DNA of 64,000 bases from Symbiodinium natans (Eukaryota; Sar; Dinophyceae; Suessiales; Symbiodiniaceae): positions 181,501-245,500 of the forward strand of contig CAJNDS010002749.1 in assembly GCA_905221605.1 (NCBI GenBank). Direction: 5' to 3'. This document shows positions 10,500 through 21,278 of this stretch, piece by piece. Made by a program: the position numbers and the translations under genes. Each line of letters opens with the position of its first letter. The first letter of the stretch is position 1. A model generated the notes under the pieces. It worked only from the letters and a program-made list of their open reading frames with translations, did not search any database and was not told the DNA's origin.

Positions 10500-11188
10500 G
10501 AGTACCCCCCCCCCACCCGCCCCCCCTCCCAAACAAAAACGAAAAGACATACTTGTACAATGTTTGGGCAACTCTGGCTCCCAAACCCTCGGCCTAGCTT
10601 GAACAGCAACAGCTTGGTAACAAAAAAAGAGAGTGGGCGTCTAGGACGTCTCCTACGACCGGTTTGGGAAACCATTGAAATCATCTAGAAAGACATGCTC
10701 AGGAATTGGGCTGTTGAGTCAATAAGTTCATGTCAAGATTCATAGCATGCATGCTGGGGCCTTTCATGAACCCCCCCCCGAAAGCTGCTCAATGTCGGAA
10801 AAATGCTCCGAACCACGAAACACAAAGATGCTGCAGATCTGCAGGGCGCTAGGCACAAGGTTTGTAGAACAAACCACAAATCCCCCCTAAGCCCCTGGAA
10901 AAGAGCCCAAAACCCTCTGTTTCTTTCTGGGCCCTTCCATCTCCATGAACAGTACTCCTTACCTTAAGTGAGGGATTAACAAAATCACGCCTCCCACCCC
11001 CCCCCCCCCCCAAGGGCGTCTAGACCAAGCAGAGCAGGATCCGATCTCCTTGGAACTCCCTGTGGCTCTCCGGGGGACCCTGCCTGAACGCGAACCTTGC
11101 ACCCACTGAAAGCCCCTAACACCCCTGCCACCCTGCCGTTTTTTGGAATTTGTGGATAATTTCCCCCCGCCCCCCCCCAAGACGGATC
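10500..11188. other. Repeat-rich stretch with C-tracts, no supported exon
   Basis: C-tracts at about 10504-10530, 10771-10779, 10997-11012 and 11162-11178. The last three lie between short unique segments. No frame on either strand is convincingly coding. Confidence 0.5.
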
Positions 11189-11629
11189 TTAAGACCCTTC
11201 ACCCCTGCTGTCCTGGCAGCCCCGACGGCTGCAGGGATAGACGGCGTGGGGGGCTCTGTCTAGCAGCACGTCCTGCGTGCTTGGCTCGTCTCGGAACAGG
11301 TTCTGGGGTGCTTGGGGGGGGCCCAGGGCAAAGGGAGGAGTGTCATGGACCACCCGAATAAGAACCAAACAAGGGACGATGAAGGGCTTGTGCACCCACC
11401 AGTTCGGGGTGTTCGGCAGCTCCGGATGTTTTGTGCTGCAGTATGTGCTAGGTTTCTCAAGGCTTGAAACTATTGTGATTTGCAGCGCTCTGTTGCGCAC
11501 TGTTGGGTGTCGATGCTCCAAACTACTGTTTTTTCTTTGCGAAATGGGGCGGCTGCAGTGTTCAGGACTACTTGCTGTGCTTGGCAAGACTTGACGGGAT
11601 GCAATGCTCAGCATGGCTGTTTGCAACAC
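11189..11629 (-). CDS. Possible exon, unrecognised
   Basis: A 146-codon open frame on the minus strand. Its second half reads like protein (WWVHKPFIVPCLVLIRVVHD then NLFRDEPSTQDVLLDRAPHA). The plus strand is also open for about 100 codons, so the call is weak. No family recognised. Confidence 0.3.
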   Translation of the reverse strand: MLQTAMLSIASRQVLPSTASSPEHCSRPISQRKNSSLEHRHPTVRNRALQITIVSSLEKPSTYCSTKHPELPNTPNWWVHKPFIVPCLVLIRVVHDTPPFALGPPQAPQNLFRDEPSTQDVLLDRAPHAVYPCSRRGCQDSRGEGS

Positions 11630-11909
11630 TTAACCGTTGCAGGGCAGGCAACATTCAGGGGGCTGCAATACCGTAGAAACTAGCCGTGGGGTTTGTGCAG
11701 AGAGGCACAGCCTATCCATCACTTCCAAACAGACGTGGCTTTGGGCCTTTCCTGCTCTGCAACATGTGGAATGATGATTTGGGGCAGGCTGTTGCGTGTT
11801 GATCAAAGCTTGTTCTGTTGTGGAAGCTTCCACAGGTTTCCCTTCAAATTGGCGTGTGAGCGTTAGGAGTGGGGCGCAACTTCTCCACCACCCAAAAATG
11901 AGATGAAGC

Positions 11910-12010
11910 AGCGTAAATATTTCTTGTACCCCCAAAAGGACACCCAAGGTATACACTCACCAATTTATATACACTCACCAAAAACAGTAATATAAACCCT
12001 GCTTCATATG
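11910..12010 (-). mobile_element. Family-4 element
   Basis: About 100 bases sharing blocks with 9085-9205 and, inverted, 38530-38700: TACAAGAAATA at one end, GGGTGTCCTTTTGGGG, two GGTGAGTGTATA blocks and a TTTATATTACTG block. The GTGAGT motif would be a strong splice donor on the minus strand. Confidence 0.65.
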
Positions 12011-12228
12011 GGCTTGCGCTGTTTGGCTCCTCACATGATGTATTGGGGCATACTGCCGCAGCTTGATTCGTGCTTCGGCGGGAATGCCATGGGTGCGTTT
12101 ACTTGAATGCTCCGAACTACATGGGACCAGGGGTCCAAAAAAACGCCTCAACCTGGCCTTTTTGCATTAAGGCCTAAACCCTAAGCCCTGAACCCTAAAC
12201 CCTTCATGGCCCTTTCCTGCTCCCCAAG

Positions 12229-12510
12229 CTAGAAGAGATACACAAGACTGAACAATGCTTTGGGCATTCCCGCATGTCTGAGAGAAATCCGAGCGTCAAG
12301 GGCATCCGCAGCAGCCCAGGGGTGCTCGGAGGTACCAGAAGCCTCTTCAAATTGGGCCATGTTCCCGAGGGGCTCGCCGGGGGGCTCTCGGTTATGGAGA
12401 GGCAGCGTCGGCAACTTTCGACGGTGTTTCCATGAGAGAGAAAAAAAAGGGCGGGGGATGGGACCATGAGAAATGATGAGAACCCCAAAGTCCCAAAGCC
12501 ATAAAGCCAT
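12229..12510 (-). CDS. Possible exon, unrecognised
   Basis: The best minus-strand frame reads MAQFEEASGTSEHPWAAADA, then LDARISLRHAGMPKALFSLV, to a stop. A second minus frame and a plus frame are also open. The region ends at CCCTAAA units near 12170-12200. No family recognised. Confidence 0.3.
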   Translation of the reverse strand: MALWLWDFGVLIISHGPIPRPFFSLSWKHRRKLPTLPLHNREPPGEPLGNMAQFEEASGTSEHPWAAADALDARISLRHAGMPKALFSLVYLF

Positions 12511-12639
12511 GAAGTGGCCTTGCCGTTGTCGGAGCGGCCCAACAGCACCGGATGCGGCCCCTGGCCCTTCCCTTGCATGTGGCGATCGCCCTGGCCCTGC
12601 ACAGGGATGTAGTATGGGGGAGGAGGGAAGGGATCAAAA

Positions 12640-13640
12640 ATCCTGAGAACCCTAAACGGCCCTAAACCTTAAATGCCCCCTTGCAACCCAAAAAGCCAAC
12701 AAGCAAACAAGGAGTATCTACCCTGTCCAAGCTTCTGAGGATGAAAATTACTTTCGACAGGGCCATATATGGTTTAGGGCCTGTTAGAGGTTTAGAGTCT
12801 TCTGGTCTAGAGGGTCTCTAAAGGGTTTAGGGATGTTTAGAGTTGAGGCAGTTGAAGGTTCGGAGAGACAATTTGTTGGGGCGGTCTCTCCCCCTTAAGT
12901 GTGAGTGAACACCCTAAACCCTAAACCCTAAACCCTCATCCGGAGGCCTGGCCCAAAGATCCCGTCAGCCCTTCTCCGCAGAGCCGTCGCAGAGTTGCCC
13001 ATTGATCGGAAATGTCCTTTCAGGCGGCTCCCTCATACCTAAAATGGGTTTAGGGTTTATATAGAGTCGGAAACCAGGTCATCTGTCGCTCAAGGCCCGT
13101 TCAACTTCCTTGCATGTTGAACCCTTTCAACCTTTCACAGAGTCCAAGCCACCCTACCGGTAATTGAATGACCACATCTTATCACATTCGTTTGCGGAAC
13201 ATCGCAGCAGCAAGCTGTCCTCCACCCTAACGTGCCATCGCGGCCCCGGCAACGAATAGCGCCGCCTACATCTGTACCTCGGTTCGCTGCGTGCTTTGGC
13301 ATCATGGCAACTTATATAGCAGTCATAGCACGTCGAGAAAATCAGGGCGCCCTCCCCTACAAGCTCACACGAACTGTTCAACAAAGTCCCTGACAGTAAG
13401 ACTAACCGCTGCTGGACGGAGGGTTGATAGAACAATCAGAATACAATCCGACTGCACAACTCAGTAACTCCTAATCGCCTGCCTTCCACAAAGGATTCGA
13501 TCCAGTGCCCCTAAGGGACGGGATGCCCTACGTACATGCGAATACACTCCTCCTGAAACCCCCCATGGAAATCGCCAGCCTTGTAATCGGAACCATCTGC
13601 ACCCCCCCCCCAAAAAAAAAAAACCTAACTAAGGAGATTA
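12640..13640. other. Stretch with degenerate telomere-type units, no firm exon
   Basis: Scattered CCCTAAA and TTTAGGG units occur at 12648-12670, 12775-12830, 12911-12935 and 13050-13060. A 93-codon minus-strand open frame lies at 13154-13435 but has no recognisable features. A C/A tract lies at about 13602-13624. Confidence 0.4.
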
Positions 13641-13738
13641 ACCTTGGGGACGAAATGAACCCTAAAAGCATTTATGGTTCATGTACCTTAAAAGGAATTA
13701 TAGTAGTGTAGCTAAAAGGACCCCAATTTTAGGGTTCA
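13636..13738 (+). mobile_element. Family-1 element
   Basis: CCTTGGGGACGAAATGAACC at the left, the shared interior (TATGGTTCATGTACCTTA, GACCCCAATTTTAGGG), and a truncated right inverted repeat ending GGTTCATGTGGAAGG. The adjacent minus-strand island at 13840-13740 may be the exon it interrupts. Confidence 0.7.
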
Positions 13739-13739
13739 T

Positions 13740-13840
13740 GTGGAAGGAGTTAAGATGATGCAGCGCCTAGCGCAGTCCGGGAGCAAATCCATCTTGCTGC
13801 TCAGATCGAGGCCAGGGCAGCTGTTGACCTGCCAATGAGC
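13740..13840 (-). CDS. Short exon island, LRR-like
   Basis: The minus strand reads QVNSCPGLDLSSKMDLLPD, resembling a cysteine-containing LRR motif (CPGLDLSSxxxLLPD). It is followed by a family-1 element and preceded by a degenerate TTTATAGGG array. Too short to assign firmly. Confidence 0.35.
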
Positions 13841-13847
13841 AGGTTTG

Positions 13848-14325
13848 GGGTTTAAAGGGTTTATAGGGTTTATAGGGTTTATAGGGTTTACAGGGTTTAT
13901 AGGGTTTGTAGGGTTTATAGGGTTTAGGGCTTAGGAAGTTACATCATCCCATGTGGAAGCGTGGCAGAAGAAGTCATATCAACGTATGCAACCTTTTTGC
14001 AGGAGCTGGAAGCAGACCCCAGGCCCCTGTGTAGGCCCCCCTTACGAGTTCAGAAGATGGCTCTTTAGGGTTTAGGGTTTAGGGTTTAGGGTTTAGGGTT
14101 TAGGGTTTAGGGTTTAGGGTTTAGGGTTTAGGGTTTGGGGTGCCACGCCCAAGCCAAAGTTCGGCAACTCATGGCTTGATTCTTCGGCTTGTGCTGAGTT
14201 TTGCATGGCGTTTCCAGCACACGGTTTAGGGTTTACTCGGCGCTATCTCTGAGTCTGAGCAGCTGAGCGGTTTAGGGTTTAGGGTTTAGGGTTTAGGGTT
14301 TAGGGTTAGGGTTTAGGGTTTAGGG
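13848..14325 (+). repeat. Telomere-type and TTTATAGGG arrays
   Basis: A nine-base variant (GGGTTTATA) repeats at about 13853-13935. Canonical TTTAGGG arrays follow at about 14066-14137 and 14271-14325. The intervening 14138-14225 island was not supported as an exon. Confidence 0.85.
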
Positions 14326-14339
14326 CGGCAAACCCTTCA

Positions 14340-14830
14340 ATGAGAACAACTCAGAAGGTCAACTTTCCGTAAGGGGCAAACCTTTCAACACTACCGCTGG
14401 TATTTGCAACATGCCCATCGGGCTGCTATCCCCTCCAGAGTTGCTGCTGGTTACAGCATGTATCCAGCAAAAGTGGTGGAATTTTCCAAGGGCCAACTAA
14501 GCTGTTCAAAGGCAGCGGTGGCTTGAAAGCTCCGGCGGCTATCGGTGCGACCGAGACCACTGTACCACAAGAACATTCAAGCCCTGCATACGACGAATAG
14601 TTCGTCAAACGAGAAGGCCGACTTGAAATACGATGAGGTGGTAAACACCCAGACCGCTGTCAGTCAGACCTCAGGTATTCCTGAGAACATGATGTGCTCC
14701 AACCATGCAGGATAGGAGAGCCTACACACCAGACAAGCCCCTAAAGCGAGACGTGCTGCGCGACATCCAAGCACTAAATCCTGGCTCACATGAACTAGAA
14801 GGCACCGGCTGGAGTCAGGGGCATGCGCTG
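14340..14830. other. No supported gene
   Basis: Unique sequence between telomere-type arrays. A 60-codon minus frame at 14426-14608 has no features and is not called. Confidence 0.4.
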
Positions 14831-14835
14831 GGTGG

Positions 14836-15162
14836 GGTTTAGGGTTTAGGGCTTATAGGGTTTAGGGTTTAGGGTTTAGGGTTGAGGGTTGAGGGTTGAG
14901 GGCTGATATGCATCAATTCACGCCCCTGGACGCTGTCGCGATGCGACGTTGCGCGAGGAGATGCGACTTAACGCAGCCCCTTGCATGTCCGACTTCAAAG
15001 CCGAAGCCTGCCGCTAAGCGGCCAAGATGGGTGTTATGCAGACTGAAGGGGTCATGCCTGATATTCTTGGCGAGATGTAGGGCTGGCACGATGATTTTTT
15101 GTGACGAAGTTGCTCGTCCTTGTTCGTCCTGGTTCGTCCTTGTCTGGAACGACGACAGCTAG
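14836..15162 (+). other. Array followed by weak open frame
   Basis: TTTAGGG and GGTTGAGG units at 14836-14902 run into an 88-codon plus-strand open frame (14896-15162). The frame starts inside the repeat and has no recognisable motif, so it is not treated as a gene. Confidence 0.3.
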
Positions 15163-15434
15163 ATGCGTACTTTCGGAAAATTAACCTCTCTAGCAGCGAA
15201 CAGGAGAGTCGCAGAGCTTAGGCCACTGCAGGCTTGAAAGCCCGGTACAACTGTTTCAGACCAGTGCTCCGCACGTGCAAACCGAAGGTGAACCCTTTGT
15301 GCATTTATAGGCCGATGTCTTTCCCTGCCGCTGCATCCCAAAGGCCCCACGACGTTATAGGCCGATGGGGCCCCTATTTCTCGGAGGCCGAATACTAGTC
15401 GTACATACCGAAGATGATGTAGATATCTAAAAAT

Positions 15435-15800
15435 ACCCCTAACCCTAAACCCTAAACCCTAAACCCTAAACCCTAAACCCTAAACCCTAAACCGTAAACC
15501 CTAAACCGAGCAGGAGGCCCCCAGCTGGGGGACTGTTAGAATCGCCTTGACACACCCCCGCCTGCAAGACCAAGGCTTGGAGTTGCTGGGACTCCTGAGT
15601 CATCGGTAGGGTTTAGGGTTTAGGGTTTAGGGTTTAGGGTTTAGGGTTTAGGGTTTAGGGTTTAGGGTTTAGGGTTTAGGGTTTAGGGTTTAGGGTTTTA
15701 GGGTTTTAGGGTTCTGGGTTTAGGGGTTTAGTTAGGGTTTAGGGTTCAGGGTTTTAGGGCTTAGGGTTTAGGGTTTTAGGGCTTATAGGGTTCACAAGGC
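15435..15800. repeat. Opposed telomere-type arrays
   Basis: CCCTAAA units at about 15435-15505. TTTAGGG units follow at about 15608-15700, then degenerate forms (TTTTAGGG, TTCTGGG, TTTATAGGG) to about 15797. The 100-base spacer is unique. Confidence 0.9.
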
Positions 15801-15884
15801 CAGCAGCCATTGGCATAGAAACCCCCGCTCGTCATCCGAAGAAACGTTCCTCAAAAAGTGTGCTCATCATCTACTCACCTACTC

Positions 15885-16150
15885 CCTGCTCATGACCGGA
15901 GGATGAACTGGTGTGACATCCTTATCGCGTTGAGTCGGGGACTCATGTGGGAATAAAGCCCTTGAAGCTGAGATCCTATGCTTCTCAGGAACACTTGAAA
16001 GTTGGGAAACTCCTGGTGTGTAGGGTTTAGGGTCTGATTCCATGTCCCGCGCTCCTGCTTGCGGATCTCTGTGCCCAGTAAGCCAACGTCCGACAGCAAT
16101 GGCAGATTCGACAACCAAAGCTCCAGGCACTCGAGGGATAGAGGCTGCCT
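15885..16150 (-). CDS. LRR-like exon island(s)
   Basis: The minus strand reads LECLELWLSNLPLLSDVGLL then GTEIRKQERGTW, and after a short CCCTAAA-bearing gap EFPNFQVFLRSIGSQLQGLY. The LxxLxLWxSNLPxLxD pattern is LRR-like. It is one of several short LRR-like islands between 13.7 and 19.4 kb that may belong to one fragmented gene. Not proven. Confidence 0.45.
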
Positions 16151-16365
16151 GTGGCTTGTGGTACTTCCAACCCATGCAATATATAAGGATCATGATGGAT
16201 AGATACCCCCATTTTGAAGAGAACCCTTGTTCCTTTATTTTCGGACGAGAATTGGGAATCCTAGTATTGTGGGGTTTATGCCTATAGGGGCTGGGTCTGT
16301 AGAGTTTAGAGTAGAGCCCGTGATCATGGGATCCAACTGGGACCCTCCCCAGATTCAAAGGGCTA

Positions 16366-16495
16366 AACGGAAAACCCTAAAACCCTCGAACCCTAAAACT
16401 TCCCTAAAACCTTAAAACCCTAAAACCCTAAGACCCTATAACCCTAGAACCTTAAAACCTTGAAACCCTAAAACCCTAAAGCCCTACAACCTATA
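16366..16495. repeat. Degenerate CCCTAAAA array
   Basis: Eight-base units (CCCTAAAA, with CTTAAAA, CCTCGAA, CCTATAA variants) fill this interval. They are longer by one A than the canonical heptamer. Confidence 0.85.
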
Positions 16496-16557
16496 ATTGT
16501 GCTCATGAGTATGCCTTGATGATCCCTTGCTGGTGATCCTATGATGCGACACGGCCT

Positions 16558-16718
16558 GGGGTTTAGGGTTTATGGGTTTATGGGTTTATGGGTTTATGGG
16601 TTTATGGGTTTATGGGTTTATGGTTTATGGGTTTATGGGTTTATGGGTTTATGGGTTTATGGGTTTATGGGTTTATGGGTTTATGGGTTTATGGGTTTAT
16701 GGGTTTAGGGTTTAGGGT
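16558..16718 (+). repeat. TTTATGGG variant array
   Basis: About 18 tandem copies of the eight-base unit TTTATGGG, bounded on both sides by ordinary TTTAGGG units. The homogeneous variant suggests local amplification from a mutated heptamer. Confidence 0.92.
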
Positions 16719-16719
16719 C

Positions 16720-17220
16720 AGCCCAAGTGTAAATCGCATGGTTTCTGGTTTTAGAGACTCTTGGTGATGCAAGGTTGTTGTCATGATCAGTGGCGCCTCC
16801 TTGCCCCCTAAGTGGTCTTAGGATGAAATCCCTAAAGCGCCAAGAGAGTTGTGGCCTCTGTTCCTTCCTTACTCGGGATTCCCTAGATTTCTTGTAGGAG
16901 GGGGTGTACAGGGATTCGGAAAGAACTCGGAGTCAGACTCCACCCTCCAGCTCAGAAGCTTTTGGAAAACCCTGTTGCAACAGGCTTGCCACCTCGCCCG
17001 GAGTTGGTGCCACTCGATATAAAAACCCTTTGTGCAACAGGCCTCATGATGCAGCAGCCCGGTAACAGCAAACCACTTGCAATAGTAGTGATGCTGCAAT
17101 CTCTCGAGAAACTAGAACTAACATGATGCATGCTGAGCATTCTGTCTGGCCTGTCGTCGTGCTTGTCTCAACATCAATCTTTGCTCCTGTCATTCTCTCC
17201 TCAAAGATTCAAGGTCTGTC
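16720..17220. other. No supported gene
   Basis: Unique sequence. A 76-codon minus-strand frame at 16869-17099 lacks features and overlaps another open minus frame. Confidence 0.4.
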
Positions 17221-17224
17221 CCTA

Positions 17225-17673
17225 CGTCAGAAACTCGGTGGTTCAAAGGTCTGGTTGACAACGAGGGAAAGTCGCAGGCTGCGCTTCTGGCAGATATAAA
17301 ACCCTAAACCTAAACCCCTAAACCCTGCCCCCAACCCTTCTCCCCCACGCCCACCCGAGGGGCTGCAACCGGGACTCGCAAATCCCCTTGTCAGGACCGA
17401 AGAAGTTGGAAAAAATCCCGCCCACCCCATGCCCACATCCCATGTTGCTGTGGGCACTAGATCGACGCCCAAGTTCCCCCCCCCCCCCCACAACCAAAAA
17501 AACAACAAAAAACAAAGACTAAAAACCAAAAAAGAAACACCAAAAGGGAGCCGCAGGTGCAGCAACGGCGGCAAGCCCTGTAGGTGTCGGAGGGTCGGCG
17601 AGCCCGCAAAGCGCAGAGCCAAACGCTTCAGAGACCTCCGGAGATGCTGGAAGGCAGGTTTTTTTCTTGCCAC
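17225..17673 (-). CDS. LRR-like exon islands
   Basis: The minus strand reads FQHLRRSLKRLALRF then PTLRHLQGLPPLLHLRLP at about 17660-17545. A second piece, SLRLSLVVNQTFEPPSF, ends at a stop near 17227. Between them lie a C/A tract (17473-17510), GC-rich sequence and a few CCCTAAA units, which are probably intronic. The LxxLxLxx spacing supports an LRR assignment. Boundaries not resolved. Confidence 0.4.
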
Positions 17674-17794
17674 CTCTCGCTTTCACTCCAAGGGAGGTCT
17701 AAACCTGGAGGGCTCCAGAGGAAAAGGCCGGAGGGAGGGGGAGGGTGTCATCCAAGGCTAAAACTTAGCAGCCCTAAACCCTAAACACTAAACC

Positions 17795-17983
17795 CTAAAC
17801 CCTATTTGGGGACGCAGCAGGATTCTGCACACCTCTGCCTCTGAAAACTGGAGCTGGGCTAGGAAAAGGGGGGTATATCGTCTTGTGAACATGCAGCCGA
17901 AAAGCCGGAAACATGCTATGCAAGCTAGAGTCTAACTCCGCCAAAAGCGTTATAACTGGAGCCCTGTACAATGCCCCATGCAA
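17795..17983 (-). CDS. Weak exon candidate
   Basis: The minus strand reads APVITLLAELDSSLHSMFPA with one open frame of 62 codons. A short CCCTAAA array lies at its downstream end (17774-17805). Nothing recognisable. Confidence 0.25.
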   Translation of the reverse strand: MHGALYRAPVITLLAELDSSLHSMFPAFRLHVHKTIYPPFPSPAPVFRGRGVQNPAASPNRV

Positions 17984-18111
17984 CTCCTCCCGCTAAGGGG
18001 TTTCGACTGCAGGTCATGTTGGAAGAGGCTGCACTAGAAGAATTCTAAAGAGTCACCAGACCTTGCTAAAGGTTCCCTCCACGGTGCCGAGTTCAGATGC
18101 GGGTTTAGGGT

Positions 18112-18460
18112 TTAGGGTTTAGGGCTACCCCAAACTTCGGACAGAAGCCTGGGCAGTGTCAGCATGTCCTTCGTCGCGGTAGCCTTGACAGCCATCGCAA
18201 CACGAGCCAGATCTTTTCTAGCATTAGCTTTGTCAATAAAGCTGGCTTCTCTAAAATGCTCTGACCCTAACGTTAGGTTTGCAAGTGCAGCTACCAAAGC
18301 CCATCTATGGGCTTCTGGGGATGCCACAACCCTACAAGCTTTCATTAGAGGTTCAGCTAGTGGAAAAGAGTCACCTGACGTTAGAAGACAGGACTTGAAG
18401 GCTGGGGGATCGTCTCCAGAACTCCTAGACGAACATGTTTTGTCAGAGATCTGCGGATAG
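18112..18460 (-). CDS. Open exon of about 115 codons, unrecognised
   Basis: The minus strand is open without a stop from 18460 to 18112. It reads PAFKSCLLTSGDSFPLAEPL, then VASPEAHRWALVAALANL, then RKDLARVAMAVKATATKDML. The upstream edge has a splice-like CGCAG. The downstream end runs into TTTAGGG units at 18102-18124. The composition is helical and Ala/Leu-rich. The plus strand is also open for 98 codons, which tempers the call. No family recognised. Confidence 0.4.
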
Positions 18461-18737
18461 GGCGGTTAGGGGAGTCGAGGGATTCTCATGCAGTGTCATT
18501 ACGTTTCCCTTGACTGAGATGATGAGGCTCGTAGGGTCGCTTCTAAACTTTTCAGAGCGGGGATCTTACAATGACCACGGGAAACGTCAAGAAACTGCCG
18601 GTCAGTTTTTCAGAGTGGGGCTGTTGCGACTTCCCCATGTTCACCAGGCCAGAGCCTTGCCCAAACCCCCTGAGATCCGATCTCAAAACCGATCAGAACC
18701 GATGTGACACGCAGCTCGCGCAGCCTCCGTCTCCTCA

Positions 18738-18796
18738 ACCCTAAACCCTAAACCCTAAACCCCAAACCCTAAACCCTAAACCCTAAACCCTAAACC
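18738..18796. repeat. Telomere-type array
   Basis: CCCTAAA units with one CCCCAAA variant. Confidence 0.9.
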
Positions 18797-19019
18797 ACCT
18801 CCCTCTGCCTCCTCTGTCTCATCTGCGCACTCACCTGCGAGCGCGCTCTGGAGCCCGAAAGGTGCTTCCAAGCCGGTGAAGGCCAAGTCCAAGCGCAGCA
18901 CGCGCAGCTCCTCAAGGCAGTGGACGGAAGTTTAGGGATTTGTTGTTGCCGGTTTAGGGTTTAAAGGTTTAGGGTTTATAAGGGTTAAGGGTTAAGGGTT
19001 TAGGGTTTAGGGGTATGTT

Positions 19020-19383
19020 GGAACAGGCTCTGACACACAGCGACCTTGCTTGAGCTTTCAAACCGCCAATGTAGACCAAGACTTGGCGCTGGAGGGCTGC
19101 TCGTGCCTTCTGCAGGGCCTGAACTGGGGGGATGTTTGTCGAACTATGGCTCGTGTGTTGCAACCTCAACCCTCAGCAGCCCCCGAATCCCTGGGGTTTA
19201 GGGTTTAGGGTTTAGGGTTTAGGGTTTAGGGCCAGTTTAGGGTTTAAAAACAAAAAAACGTGGGTTCGGGCTCCTTCGGCAAGTGCCGCAGCAGGGACTG
19301 TAAGTCCACGTCTCGAAAGCCACTACAGCCCGTCAAGGACAGTTCCACCATGCTCCGGCTCCTGAAAAGGGCTTGCTTGGAGG
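19020..19383 (-). CDS. LRR-like and helical exon islands
   Basis: The island at 19383-19255 reads QALFRSRSMVELSLTGC then FRDVDLQSLLRHLPKEPEP, a cysteine-type LRR (LSLTGCxxFxDxxLxxLLxxLP). The island at 19170-19030 reads VQALQKARAALQRQVLVYIG, a helical stretch. A TTTAGGG array at 19196-19230 separates them. Both are on the minus strand. Confidence 0.5.
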
Positions 19384-19517
19384 TTGGTTTAGGGTCTAGG
19401 GCTTAGGGCTTAGGGCTTAGGGCTTAGGGTTTAGGGTTTAGGGTTTAGGGTTTAGGGTTTAGGGTTTAGGGTTTAGGGTTTAGGGTTTAGGGAGGGTTTA
19501 GGGTCTAGGGTTTAGGG
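19384..19517 (+). repeat. Telomere-type array
   Basis: TTTAGGG units with a leading block of CTTAGGG variants (about 19396-19425) and an internal GGAGGG interruption. Confidence 0.92.
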
Positions 19518-19518
19518 A

Positions 19519-19640
19519 CCCCATTATAAGTGCAGTTATAACCCACTTGTAAGCCCCTTAAGTGCCCTAATGGGGATACAGTTGGGTTATAAGTACAGTT
19601 TACAATTGGGTTACTAAGTACCCTGAACCTCCAAGTAGGG
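19519..19640. mobile_element. Family-6-like element (diverged)
   Basis: Contains the TTATAAGTGCAGTTATAA and TTGGGTTATAAG words shared with the family-6 elements at 28407, 34860 and 50751, but lacks the CAAGGTGGGGCCCC terminal repeats. Probably a diverged or related copy. Confidence 0.45.
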
Positions 19641-20052
19641 AACTACCGCCTCAGTTTTCGGCCTTACAATCCCTATTCGGCCCGATTACGCCTAAAACCG
19701 CGGGGCCTGGAGGAGGTGGAGATACCTTGGGTGCTTATGAAGGGACCCTCGGGAGTTATGCGAGCCGTGGATGTAAACTCCTTACCGCAAGGTCCGTAAT
19801 CAGAACCCTGTACCCCCTTTCAGGAGCTCAGACTGCCGCTCATGTAGGAAAATGCCGGGGCTGCTTTGAATCAACACCCTTGTGGGACCCAGGGTTTCGA
19901 CTCTCACACTCGCACAAGGCCGAGTGTGAAAGGGGTTTGGGGTTTAGAGTTTAGTATTCACATTCATTTAGACCTTAAGTGGCATCATCCCTCTTCTTAT
20001 CCCGAGAGAATCATCCCTGTACCCGCAAAGGGTGAAGCTCTTCCTGCCCCCC

Positions 20053-20420
20053 CCTGGTCCTCAACCCTGAACCCTTATAAACCCTAAACCCTTAAACCCC
20101 TGTAAACCCTTATAGACCCTAAACCCTAAACCCTAAACCCCAAACCCCAAACCCCAAACCCCAAACCCTAAACCCTAAACCCTAAACCCTAAACCCTAAA
20201 CCTTCTCTTGTGACGCACACCGTCACGGGCTCCTGTCAGCTGCCAGGGCTCTCAGCAGGGGCTCGGTGTCCTCGGTTCTTCCACTTCTGCATAGAAAGCT
20301 GCGGTTTAGGGTTTAGGGTTTAGGGTTTAGGGTTTAGGGTTTAGGGTTTAGGGTTTAGGGTTTAGGGTTTAGGGTTTAGGGTTTAGGGTTTAGGGTTTAG
20401 GATCTAGGGTTTGTAAGGTT
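20053..20420. repeat. Two opposed arrays around a short exon island
   Basis: CCCTAAA-type units (many CCCCAAA) at about 20063-20203 and TTTAGGG units at about 20304-20420. The 90-base spacer is listed separately as a possible exon. Confidence 0.88.
20210..20300 (-). CDS. Short exon island
   Basis: The minus strand reads GRTEDTEPLLRALAADRSP between two telomere-type arrays. Only about 28 codons, so weak. Confidence 0.35.
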
Positions 20421-20429
20421 TAGGGAGAA

Positions 20430-21200
20430 ATAACCTGAGAGTTCACCCTATATAGACAGACGATTGTGGGGATTATGAGCATATGGCAAGGGTTCTTCGG
20501 ATTTCTTTGGGTTCTCATATGAACTACAGTTGAAGTAACTACCCTTTGCGCCCTATGACTATGGACACGGAACCGATAACATATCCCCTATGTCCCTTTT
20601 ACGGCATCCCCAAGACTGACTGTATAGCTCATATACTCATGCCTAAATTAAAGAACCCTTTTGGCAGGCCCAGCTTGTCGAGCTCATTACTAGCACAGGA
20701 CTCATTGCTAAGCAAGAAAAGCCATGGTTAGAGTGAATCTAGGTCTGCGAGGACGGTGTGAGTACCAGATTTGTACCAGACTTTTAAGAAAAGGCTACTA
20801 CCGTTGTGAGTCGGATGACTATCATGGGAGTACTTTTGGTAAAGTGGTCCTTGCGGTCGGTCAATAATTACTTCAACCTAAAAACGGTAACTATGGTGGA
20901 TTTAAGTAAGGTTCAGGGTTTTGAAGTTCTACGGTCATAGACTACCAGGGTCCGGACAGCCCGTGCTTGAATTGAAGAGCCCAGCATCCGAGGCGTTTTT
21001 CACACACACAAACCAGCCCGCCAGCGCGAAATGGGACCCGAGCGCCTGGCCCACTGGCTTTTGCAAGGGACTAAATGCATATAGGGACTCTTTAAAGTGT
21101 ATAGGGGTTATATTATATTTAGGGGTTATATTTCGCGGCTACTTCGGTATATAGGGACTATATTATATATACATATATATATATATAAATAAATAAATAG

Positions 21201-21238
<38 letters not shown>

Positions 21239-21242
21239 GGGG

Positions 21243-21278
<36 letters not shown>

